This document shows positions 52,401-62,176 of a DNA stretch of 64,000 nt, one piece after another (position 1 is the first letter of the stretch; every line of letters starts with the position of its first letter). The translations under genes were made by a program, and so were the position numbers. The notes beneath the pieces were generated by a model that saw nothing but the letters and a program-made list of their open reading frames with translations, was not told the origin of the DNA and made no database searches. Source of the DNA: Aphelenchoides besseyi (lineage: Eukaryota > Nematoda > Chromadorea > Rhabditida > Aphelenchoididae); assembly GCA_024699855.1 (NCBI GenBank), contig JAMPIQ010000002.1:2294001-2358000 (forward strand). Reading direction: 5' to 3'.

Positions 52401-54322
52401 TTTGTGTTTCAGTTGGCACAACGACAAGTCGAAGAAGCTAAGAATGAGATGGTTCGGGCAAAGAACGCGTTTGAAAGTTTGGACGTCGATGAGAGCGCTC
52501 TTGTGTCTTTGCAAGATGATGTCAACAGATACGAACGCGGTTGGTTTGAATTCGATCGATTAGAATGCATGTGGTTGCAGAGAAGGAGAGTGTCAATCAA
52601 CGAGCTTCTGTATTGCGAACAAGCAAAGAAAAGTTGGAGGAAGAGATTAAGAAGGTCGAAGAGAAGATTCTCGGTGCTGCACAATCACGACTCAAAACTT
52701 CGAAAGCGACTTTGAAAACCGCTGAAGAAACGCAGAACAAAGCGAATTTGACATTGAAGAACGTGGACAGCGTGATCAAACGCTTCGAGCTGGGTATTTC
52801 GAAAGCAAAACGAACAATCGAAGACACTGAACGAGAAATCGAACAAGCGACCACGAAACTTCAGGAGCAAAACGAGATTGCGCAACAGGAAGCCGGAAAG
52901 AAAGACGAATATGAAGAGCGAGTTGCGACTCTGAAAACGCTTCTTGTGGAGAAGACAGAGCTGATCAACACTTTGACTACTCAAGAAGAGCAACTCAAAC
53001 ATCAGATCCAAGATCGTCAAAGAGAGTTGAACGAAATGAGCAAAAAAGTCGAGAGTCTGTTGGCCAAAATGAATAATGTTGATGACGAGGTGAGTAATCA
53101 ATCAGTTCAATTATCATTTTGTTTCAGATGGGAAAACTGTCGATTCTGCACATTCGTCAAGACATCCTTCCCTTCTTGACTGAGCAAATACAAAATCAAA
53201 CCGTTGTTCCCAATCCAAATGAAACTGCAACCACCGCAACGACCGCTGATGAGGACAATCAAGCAGACGAGGAAGAAGATCTGGAAGCTGAATTGCCGAA
53301 CACCACTGCGGTTACGGGCATTGAAGGAAACGTTTCACTCGATCCTCCATGCGATACGACAGGACTGCCGTCGTATACCGAAGAACAGATTCAAGCGTTT
53401 GTGAAAGAAGAACTCGAGAATCGTCACAGAAAGTTGGAAGCCAAAAAGAAGAAGTTCAAAGGGCAAATGAACTTGCAATTGGTTGAAGATTTTGGCGAAA
53501 AGGTCTGGGCAACGCGCAGTCTACGATCATTGATTGATATTTCAGATGGATCGGCGAATCCAAGTTTCCGGGCAAATGAAAGAGTTGTTGGACAGCAAAC
53601 AAGCTCATCGTCGTGTTTTACGATCGTTTGTCTCGAATGCGAAGTGACGAGTTCATGGAAGGTTTCCAGAAGATTCGATTGGCAACTCAGGAAATCTATC
53701 AAATGCTAACACTTGGTGGTGATGCCAATTTGGAGGCTTTGGATCCACTGAATCCATTCAAAGACGGTGTTGCTTTTGTTGTTCGACCGCCAAAAAAGAC
53801 GTGGAAGCAAATCACGAACTTGTCCGGCGGTGAAAAAAACGTTGGCTTCGTTGGCTTTGGTCTTCGCTCTGCACAACTATTGTCCAACTCCTCTGTATGT
53901 TATGGACGAAATCGATGCCGCTTTGGATTATCGAAACGTTTCGATCATTGCAACTTATCTAAAGGTAAACCGTCACCGCTCTTCGTTCTTAATGTTGATG
54001 TTCAGGAACGCAATAAGAACGCTCAGTTTATAATCATTTCACTGCGAAACAACATGTTCGAGAAGGCGGATTGGTTGATTGGAATCTTCAAAGTGAACGA
54101 TTGCACCAACAACGTGACGTTGAATCCCAACTTCAGCCAATCGCTAGACGATGCTGAGAACACTGATCCAGTAATCAACTGACCATTCAATCATGGCTAA
54201 CATTTTGTTTATAGGTCTTTGGAACACAAGCTGATCAGGCGTTGATATCTTCACTGGGAGTTGAATCGAATGAACCACCGATCAAACGTCGACGATCGGA
54301 GTCCGTTGATGTTGCAGAATAG
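49488..54322 (+). CDS. smc-4: SMC4, condensin ATPase subunit (two one-base frame breaks near 3' end)
   Basis: Chromosome condensation ATPase. The N-terminal head has VVENFKSYYGRRTLGPFHK joined to NFTSILGPNGSGKSN (Walker A, 49806-49829) and RFLILQGEVEQIALMKP (Q-loop side). Coiled coil then runs to a hinge (NIPGIYGRLGDLGAIDEKYD; TLRGDVIETSGTMAGGGRQE joined to GRMG across a 40-base intron), then more coiled coil. The C-terminal head has EFMEGFQKIRLATQEIYQML, RPPKKTWKQITNLSGGEK (signature), LYVMDEIDAALDYRNVSII (Walker B, D-loop) and NAQFIIISLRNNMFEKADWL. The frame breaks at the T run 53616-53619 (one T too many for HRRVYDRL) and at the A run 53833-53839 (seven A; six would read LSGGEKTLASLAL). 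One intron (52372-52412) fits a GC-AG donor. Spliced tail ends at 54322. The frame breaks may be assembly errors or decay. Confidence 0.88.
53616..53839 (+). other. smc-4: two one-base homopolymer frame breaks inside SMC4
   Basis: At 53616-53619 a TTTT run puts ..KQAHRRV and YDRLSRMRSDEF in different frames. At 53833-53839 an A7 run separates LSGGEK from TLASLALVFAL. Removing one base at each restores the SMC4 consensus. There is no intron with usable ends at either place. Confidence 0.75.
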
Positions 54323-54419
54323 TTACTTGTTGTTTAAAGCAAATTATCGTCGTATATCAATGAAATTATACAGTTGCAAATGTATAGATTGGAGGTTGTA
54401 GGTGTTCAAATCATTGTCG

Positions 54420-54605
54420 CTAGAATTTCACGAGTGATAAGTCATTTGGGTCCAAAGACTCAATCTCTAATGAACAACCATAATTGATTAGTGAACTTAA
54501 CGGCAAACCTTCTTCGTAATTGACGTTCATATTTGTGGCATTCAGTTTCGATTGTCGTTCAATCTTTCGCTTCGAACTTCGAAACACGATTTCATTGCCG
54601 GTCAT
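54420..54605 (-). CDS. putative small protein, 61 residues
   Basis: Single-exon frame from the ATG at 54605 to TAG at 54420. Its composition looks protein-like, with a basic start (FRSSKRKIERQSK) and an acidic/hydrophobic end (GCSLEIESLDPNDLSLVKF). It lies between the SMC4 3' end (convergent) and the repeat-protein ATG at 54650 (divergent, 44 bases apart). No family is recognised. It could be chance. Confidence 0.35.
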   Translation of the reverse strand: MTGNEIVFRSSKRKIERQSKLNATNMNVNYEEGLPLSSLINYGCSLEIESLDPNDLSLVKF

Positions 54606-54649
54606 TCTTGGCGGAGCTTCTTTCTTTCTGTCTGTTGGGTCTCTTCGCA

Positions 54650-56151
54650 ATGAACGTGAGTTTGTGGTTCATTTATGATTATCGATTGTTTTGTAGACTC
54701 GTTATAAATACGCACTGAAGGATGAGATCGTCTATTACGTCAGCTACTTGTTGAACACCAATTCTCAGAAGGCGGAAATGACCGAAGAACAACTACGTAA
54801 GAGATATGTGTAAGTGAAGTAAAGATTGTTGTCAAAATCAACTAATTCGTTTGTTTTAGAACAGAGTATGGCCGGCAGTTGAAAGACGATCTATCGATCT
54901 CACACATGAGCATCGTTGAAGTTCTGGCGTTGGCACGAGCAAAAAACGTCTCTCAACGGTCGAATGTTTCCGAAACGGTTGTGGAGAAACCATCGGTACC
55001 GCAGAAACAAGAAGTGAACGCCGTTTCAAAAGCTCCGAAACAACCACAAGCTCCTAAACAAAAACCAAAAGCTCCGGAACAGCAATCAAAAGCTGTGGTT
55101 CAAGAAGAGATCGTGGTAAAAGAGGTGGCCCAAAAACAATCGATTGACAAGCCATCGTTGTTAAGTGAGAAAGACAGAGCGAAAATACTTGCTGCCGTAG
55201 ACGAGTCTTCTGTTGACGACGTTTTCGACGATTCGTCTTCGGAACGTAACACTCCGATCTCAAATATATCTTCCGACATCGACGATTATCTCATCGACGA
55301 GCCTCCACGCCGCAAAGTCAATGAACATGCGGCAATTTGCTTTACTCCACAACCTTCAGTCGACCAAGCTCCTCAATCGCCAGTCAAGAAGGTTGTACAA
55401 CCTTCAGTCGACAAAGATGCTCAATCGCCAGTCAAGAAGGTTCTACAACCTTCAGTCGACAAAGATGCTCAATCGCCAGTCAAGAAGGTTCTACAACCTT
55501 CAGTCGACAAAGATGCTCAATCGCCAGTCAAGAAGGCTCTACAACCTTCAGTCGACAAAGATCCTCAATCGCCAGTCAAGAAGGTTCTACAACCTTCAGT
55601 CGACAAAGATCCTCAATCACCAGTCGACACAACTCCTCAATCACCAGTTGACAAACATTCTCCACCAACACCGCAAGCGCCATCACAATCAACGCCTAAA
55701 GCAACATTACAACCGACGACCAATGAACAATTGAATAGTCGTCTTTCACATCTCTCGGTTACAAGCCCAATGTCGTACAAAAGCGGGATGACCGGCGATC
55801 ATTTCATTTCCATGAGTCCGCACCCGGCTCGTTTATCGGCAGCTCGGGAAATGCACAACGTGGTTCAACAGATCATTTTGGATGTTGAGCAATCGATCAA
55901 AAACGGTTGCATAGTAAGTTCTCATTCCAAGTTAACTGAAAATGTAAATCGACTTTCAGAAAATTCAAGAGTGTTTATATGCTGCTGAAAAGAATGTTCC
56001 GCAAAGTTTGACTAGTGAGGAGTTTTATCGCTGCTACTCCAAATGCATTCCTGAACGTCAACGGTTGACTTGTGTTCAACTTCAACGACTTATGTTCGGG
56101 CTCGTTGATGCCGCCAATCGTATCGAAGAAGTACACAGCAACGAGATCTAA
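54650..56151 (+). CDS. protein with 16-residue tandem repeats carrying SPVKK sites
   Basis: The ATG at 54650 with a two-codon first exon splices to TRYKYALKDEIVYYVSYLLN, then across another intron to TEYGRQLKDDLSISHMSIVE VLALARAK. This N-terminal 75-residue part looks like a folded helical domain. A Lys/Pro/Gln linker and an acidic stretch (DESSVDDVFDDSSSERN) follow. Six copies (the last partial) of a 48-base/16-residue repeat, PSVDKDAQSPVKKVLQ and variants, span about 55347-55630. Five contain SPVKK, a consensus CDK phosphorylation site. The C-terminus is helical again (HNVVQQIILDVEQSIKNGCI; SEEFYRCYSKCIPERQRLTC), ending at 56151. Cell-cycle regulation is an inference from the repeats. No family is recognised. 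AATAAA lies at 56300. Confidence 0.7.
55347..55630 (+). repeat. 48-base in-frame tandem repeat
   Basis: Near-identical copies of caaccttcagtcgacaaag followed by a segment encoding QSPVKK. Copies differ at a few bases (KVVQ, KVLQ, KALQ; DA or DP). Because the unit is a multiple of three and lacks stops, the other two plus frames are open too, which is expected and not evidence of extra genes. Confidence 0.85.
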
Positions 56152-56555
56152 GTGATGAACATACGAGCAATAATTCTAAAATACCTTTTTCTCGGGTCCA
56201 TTTAAAATCCGTTTTAATTCATTTCGCAAATGTTTCCTAGTAACTTCCTTTAATGTCTCAGTCTTTTCGAACGTAATCTAGCTCCAAGACTTTTTAAACA
56301 ATAAACAAGTCACACATTGTCGTAACTATTTCTCTTCGTTCAAACTGTCAAACTACAAGAACGAATGTATTCTTAACTTTGATTCAGCTTCTTGGTGCTT
56401 GTCGCAACAGAACGGTAAGTTCAAAAAGGAGTAGCCGAATGTCGAGTTGTGTTTATTACTTCATACGAAAATATCATGAAAATGGCACAGTTCAACGCGT
56501 AAACTCAAATTGAGATCGAGAGTATTCGACTCGATCTCTTCGATCGATCCAACGA
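56152..56555. other. convergent 3' flanks of the repeat protein and globin genes
   Basis: It contains AATAAA at 56300 for the plus-strand gene and a perfect hairpin (56512-56538) just beyond the globin stop. No coding sequence is seen. Confidence 0.45.
56512..56538 (-). repeat. perfect 9-bp stem-loop in globin 3' flank
   Basis: gagatcgag and ctcgatctc are exact reverse complements with a nine-base loop. The hairpin lies 18 bases past the globin stop codon (56556) and so probably in its 3' UTR. Confidence 0.55.
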
Positions 56556-57603
56556 TCAGAACGCTCTATCCACGTGCAATGTGTTCGAAGACTTCCGTTG
56601 TGAGTTCTCTAGCTCTCGAGCATAACCGTTGTGCATTGTTCTGACAATGAAATTAACCAACAGTTTCCACACAACATGTCCTTCCGGATTCTGAAAGACG
56701 ATTTTTGGCGGATTGTCTTCGAATACACGTGTAAACGTCGACCAGTAGGATTGCGGGATGGCAAACCCGAAGTTCGCGTGATGGGCTCCAAGACACTAAG
56801 CTTTCATTAGACTTCAATCTCCAGGTTTTCACTTACTTCCAAAGCAAATGCCACCTTTTTTAGATCATCGAAATTCGTGATCACGAAATCGAAGACGGTG
56901 CTGAAGTTCTGAGACAAACGTGCAAATCGAGAGCTGTTGACGATTTCTTTGTCGGTCATTCCATTCTGAAGATCCCCATCACTTAACGGTCTCTGTATTC
57001 GAACTAACCAAATTGAAGATTTGATAGAACTGGTTATTCGAACGCAACAAATGAGACAAAATGCTTTTCGCACACTCCGATTTGTCGGTTTCATCCGCTC
57101 GCATCCAAATCTTCTGCATTATCCTAAAAACAATCATTACGAAAATGTCGAACAAAAGTTACATTTTCTGGTGTCGAGTTAATCCGCTGAAACAACTACG
57201 CTCTAAACACTTCAATTCTGATTAGTCGCGTGCATTCTCTTACCGGCGTTGGGTGAAGGACTACGACTCGTATCTGGGCGTTGTTCTGCCTGTCGACTCC
57301 AAGCCAAAAGTCTCGGATCGTTCAGATCTATGAAGCCGGTGGGATTCGGCGACTTCTTTCGTTTGTAACGAGCCGATTTGCTATGCTCCACGACGCGAGC
57401 ACACGCTTCGGTTGCTCTTGGCTCCAAGGATCGTGATCGAATGCTTCGACCGTCCGAGTCCTCTCTGAACAGTGGGAATCCATGACGACGAACATTGCGC
57501 CGAAGAAGCGAATTCTCATCGTTCCCACCCTAAGACATTTGACAAATTCAATCATCTTCAAAAGTGAACTAACGGTTTTAGCAAACGATCCGTTGTTGCC
57601 CAT
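56556..57603 (-). CDS. globin with N-terminal extension and myristoylation-like start
   Basis: Exons join in frame to about 280 residues. The start at 57603 reads MGNNGSFAKT, a fit to the N-myristoylation motif (MGxxxS). A long, basic, Ser/Arg-rich extension follows (RSIRSRSLEPRAT; ARYKRKKSPNPTG; RQAEQRPDTSRSPSPNA). The globin fold begins at LTRHQKMIMQKIWMRADETD (A helix) and continues with NGMTDKEIVNSSRFARLSQN FSTVFDFVI (E helix), FALECLGAHHANFGFAIPQS (F helix with the proximal His in LGAHHA) and YWSTFTRVFEDNPP. At the usual distal E7 position I read Leu (RFARLSQNF) rather than His. It ends LHVDRAF. Nematode globin families with acylated N-termini are known. Heme binding is likely, the ligand role is unknown. 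Confidence 0.82.
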
Positions 57604-60600
57604 TAACTTTCTGTTTGAAGCTCAGCACCTTCAAACGGGGTCCTGTAAGTCAACTTCTTACGCAATCAAAACAAAGTCAAATGACGCAAAAGACGAAACA
57701 TTGGAAATGGGTGGCCGAAGTCAATTTGAAGTCGTCTGTTTTTCTTTGGTCGAGAGCAGAAAGCACGTCTGTTTCAATGTTGATAACGTGAAGTAGCTAA
57801 TTGACTGCAAAGTGTCAAAGAAAAAGGTGAAGAAGCTATTTCAAGACGAAGATGTTTCTTCGTTAACTGCTGACCGGAACTAGAGTTATCCGAAGATTAA
57901 CGTTTCAACCGGATTAAGAGCTTGGAGTCACGAAAATAACGAGCAGTTCGAGTTCCTGTAATTAGGAAACGAGTTCACTGTAACGCACGAGTAATAAATC
58001 GAGCTTCTTGTGCAATCCGTGTGCATAAAATTGAAACATTCGCAGAAGAAGGAACGTGAATTTGGCTTTCGAAAAGAAAAGTAAATTGCTGAGTCAATTG
58101 GCATGGACATGTTGTTGAGGAGCAATGGTGAGCAATTAGAGAGCCCATAAATGCAGAAGTGATTCATTTAAACTTCGTGAAATCTCACGTGTGCTCTTCT
58201 ATTCTAAATCAAAACAAAAACTCTGAAGACATCAGCTGTCAATATGTTAACTCTTCGAAAGAAAGTACTTTTGGTGGTGGTAAGATGAGTGAATTAACGA
58301 TCAAAGCAAAAGTTTCAGTTTCCACTTGTCGCTCAGTTTGAAGCTCGTTAAATGTAATACGATCGAAATTGCTAATTCTGAATGCGAAGACAAAAACGAC
58401 CCTCCGTTTCGACCTCTCGCGTAATTGCAGTCCGGATAGTGGCGGCGTGAAGATTCTCGTCCTGCAGTTCTCTACGGTCTAATGAGAACTGACGCTTCAT
58501 GTCCAAGAAATCGCCGAGGGACCGTTGAGTACGTTAAAAATGCCAATGGACGCGAAGGCACTTCATTCACGCTTCGTTTCGTAGTCAATTAGCAACAACA
58601 AAAAGAACGTACGAACAAATTCGACGCCTGACTTGACCTTTTAATACCCCGAGATTCGACAAACGGAGCCAATCAACGAACTTGACAAGTTTATTTCGTT
58701 GCAGTGACGTAAAATCATGAGATCCAAAAACAAGTACGTGGGAACGAAAAGGAATTAGTTCGTCGTTTGTAGTCTTGTTGGAACGAGAGTTGAAGAGTGA
58801 ACGACATAAAGAAGCTAAAGCAACAATCTGAGTTCTGCATCGTCTGCCTGCACTAATCGAATAGGATCATACTTGTGCTTCGAATCCATGTCTTCTCATG
58901 AGTAACCTGTCAATTTAATCTCAAAAGTGAGATTTCGAAATCGTCGCACAAAAATGTTTGCATTGGACAAGAACCATTTTGGCGAGTGCATTCGAAGGTA
59001 ACCGGACACTCGGATACACGAAATAGGAAGGCGGCCACAGTTCTCCAATTTAGACAGGAAACGGAAGACAGGAGTCCTGTCGTTACAATATCCGTCAGTT
59101 TTTGAGCAAAAAATTCAACGGTCGTGTGTGTTTTGCGGTCGTTCGAGAAATCAGTTCGCTTGTTGCAACCTCCACCGTGGATTAGCGGCTATTGCCACAC
59201 GCAGCGAATTTGTTTGTTCAACACACGGCCAAGTGGTCGGCCCGAGTTTTTTGAAATCTTACAACCACAGAGCGCGAAGATTTCGATTGTCGAGAACAAA
59301 CAAGCGAGTTGAGGTCATTGAGACGAAAACGTTTTGAGGCAGAAATCATAACCGTCGAAGTCGCTTCGGAACCATGGGCATCTGGACGTCATTGGTCGCG
59401 TTAATCGATTGGAAGCTTCGAAATCAACACGAAAAGATTCGCTTGATCTCGTCGATCGATTCGTTGCAAGTGCCCACTCAGCGCGTTTTAGCTCCCCGAT
59501 TTCCGCCTCCGTCTTGTCATGAATCAGTGGCCGGAAATGTTTGCGAAGGATAACCGTCATGTCGATCGGAAGTACGTGATGATGACAAGGCGGATCGTGC
59601 AGTCGGTTTTCTCGGCGAAGGTCTTTAAACCGCTCGCGGCGACCAAATCGGCTTGTTTCCGAGGGTTTCAAATTTTTATTTTCACTTTTTCTTCCCAATA
59701 ATCTTCGATTCCTGTTGTTTCAATTGCGATTCAATCGATTGATCTGCTCGAGCGAAAGGTTTCGTGAACTTTTGCACCGTGCTCTCTGATCGCGAAGGGT
59801 TTCGTCGAGTGATTAATTAGTTCGTTGAAGAAGTTGATTGTCATATTTTGCCAAACTGGTTCGATTAGACGACGATGCGAACCTTTCGATGTGCAGTTGT
59901 CTCTTTATTGGTTTAGTTTTGTTTTGTTTCTGCCGCTTTCATGTCGAGAGTGATAAGCGACAAGCCGGTGGTCAGTCGTTGATGTTTGCCGACTTCTGTT
60001 GCGCCATTTCGCGTGAACTTCTCTCGTCGATTGAAGTGCTGTGGGCGGTGGTTAACGAATTTGATTGGCAGTTTTCGGAGTGACATTTCGATTTTACGGT
60101 TCCAACGAACATCGATCGGTAGTTTTATGGCTTCCGACTAGTGAGTTTGCGTTCCAAGATGGAAAAACAGCTTCGCAACTGTCCGTCGCTGATGCTCATC
60201 GTCGAATCGCGCATATTCAATTGCTGACTCATCACTCGGCTGTTGCGGTGAATTTGAATTTCAAAACTCGTAAAAACGTTCGAATTCCGTGCGTTCAAAA
60301 AGACGCCCCGAATTTCAACGGCCATCAGAAAGCGAAGTGTGTGTGATTCACGTCCTTTTGAATCGCTCCATTGGCATTTGTGACTCCCGTCAACGTTTCC
60401 GAGAAGTTCGCAGCTGATTCTCATTGTGTTCGATCAGTCATCTCGCGTAGGGTCATTCATGGGACGCCCAGCGTTTCGAGATACGAAACGTAACACTCGT
60501 ATTTCTGCTGGTCATTTCGATCGTCCTTGAAAAGCGAACTGATTGCGATTTCGTGTTGTTGATTTTCGGCGTTTGTTTGCGTCCGACGTGTTTTTTCGCG

Positions 60601-62176
60601 TCACAACCATCGAATCCGCGTGGATTTGGAGTCCGACGGTCGGTTGGTGTTCGATTTCGAATCCAAATTCCCGACTTCAATCTTTCGCCCCACGACGGTG
60701 GTAGAGCGATTTGCGGTGTGGGACGTCGATCTTCGCGTCGAAAAGCGTGTTTTTGTGGTCGACAGCAAAACGTTTAATTTCGAGATTCCGATCGTTCGCG
60801 GGAATTCGCATGCGTCTCATTGAATGGTCGGGCAGATGGCATGGGAACTTCGATTGAATGTCCACATTGGGGAGGCGCGAACGAAGACCCTCTCGCAGGT
60901 GCTGAAGCGATCGGCAGGCGATTAAGAAGCCGCGTCGGGTGTGCGTATGTGTTAGTGACTTTTGATCATTCGAATTCGAACGGCCATTACCGTAAAGATC
61001 GTGGGCGTGTTGTTCAGTCGCTTCGTCTTTCGAACGTTCATTCAAATTTCCGTTCAGAGCGCCGTTTGGGCTGCGAATCGTTTGGTTGCAGACGTTTTGC
61101 GCGTTTGTTTTTGTCGACGTTTTTGAGCGTCGATCCACGTTGTTTTCGTGAAGCGTATTGCCGTTTAATCGAAAACCCATTTGATATGATGGTCGTGACT
61201 CAACGCGAACAACGTCTTTTGGGAAAACGATTACCGTAGACGTTTGCTTTTGCGGCGGTGGAAACGGAGTGGTATTTCCGTTGAGAAACTTTTTGTGTAG
61301 TTCGTCGATGTTCTTTCCGGTTTCGATTGTCGCGGAAGTGCGAAAAAAGTGAACATTGCTACTTGGTTTGCGAATCGCATGCCCATTTGTTCGGATTCGT
61401 GGCCAAATCCACTGATTAATCGTCCGTCCGTTTTCCCTTCCACCGCCGTTTTGGATGTCAAGTGGCGGCATTTGAATCCAAAGGTGTGAAGGAGGTGGGC
61501 CGTTCGCGTTTGTTTTTCTTTTTATCAATTCCACACCGCCGACAGACCACCACCACCGTTTTGAATCGTCGCAAAGCCGTGCGTCGAAGTGGTGCTGAAA
61601 TCGAAGGGCGGCGAAATCAAACAGAAAAAACATCTGCCCGAAAACCTTCGAGGTGTTTGGTTTATGTTTCGGACGATTCGATTTTATTCGTAGATAAGAC
61701 CACCAACGACTTTGGAGTTTTATTGACTAAAAACGATCGTCTGTCTTTTACGTCTCGTTTTCACGAGTTGAAAACCTCCGGGACGGCAATCCGACGGTCG
61801 AAGTGACCGACTGGCCGGCGGTCTGTTTGTTCGTTCGAGGGGAGGGAGATCATGTTGCTTGTCATATCGCTTGTTGTTATGGAAAAACACACGTCTAATT
61901 CGTGGTTTTAGTAAAAAGAACGTCTTCGATCATCAACTTCGTTTCCAGCGCGCATTCTTTCGACTCCGAAGCTCAAGAACGCGGAAGATGTTTTTCTTTT
62001 GCGTGTGATTTCTTTGTGTTGACGAGCATCGTGATTTCATGTGTCAAATGCGTTTGCTCGATGAGAATGATCGCCGTGGTTTCAGAATCAACTCCTTGGG
62101 TTCCCAACTACTTTCACTGTCTAGTCAACAATTCACTTTCATCGTCCTGCTTTTACTGGCCATGTAGTAGAAGACC
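57604..62176. other. 4.6-kb gene-poor region
   Basis: No splice-consistent coding sequence was found on either strand. Open frames between 59.1 and 61.8 kb are Arg/Phe/Val-rich with no hydrophobic-core or family pattern. A minus-strand frame of 318 codons at 60677-61633 is basic and Asn/His-rich, and I regard it as chance. The sequence from about 59 to 62 kb is richer in CpG-containing motifs (ttcg, gtcg) than its neighbours. The right end should contain the promoter or 5' UTR of the HtrL-like gene. Confidence 0.45.

Noticed and set aside
55213..55734. Open frame of 173 codons in a second plus frame over the repeat region
   Set aside because: It is the alternative frame of the 48-base repeat. 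A stop-free unit whose length is a multiple of three keeps all frames open.
60677..61633. 318-codon open frame on the minus strand
   Set aside because: It is long, but the composition is basic and Asn/His-rich with no hydrophobic pattern or family motif. The region has few stops because of its composition, and there are no splice or start signals around it.
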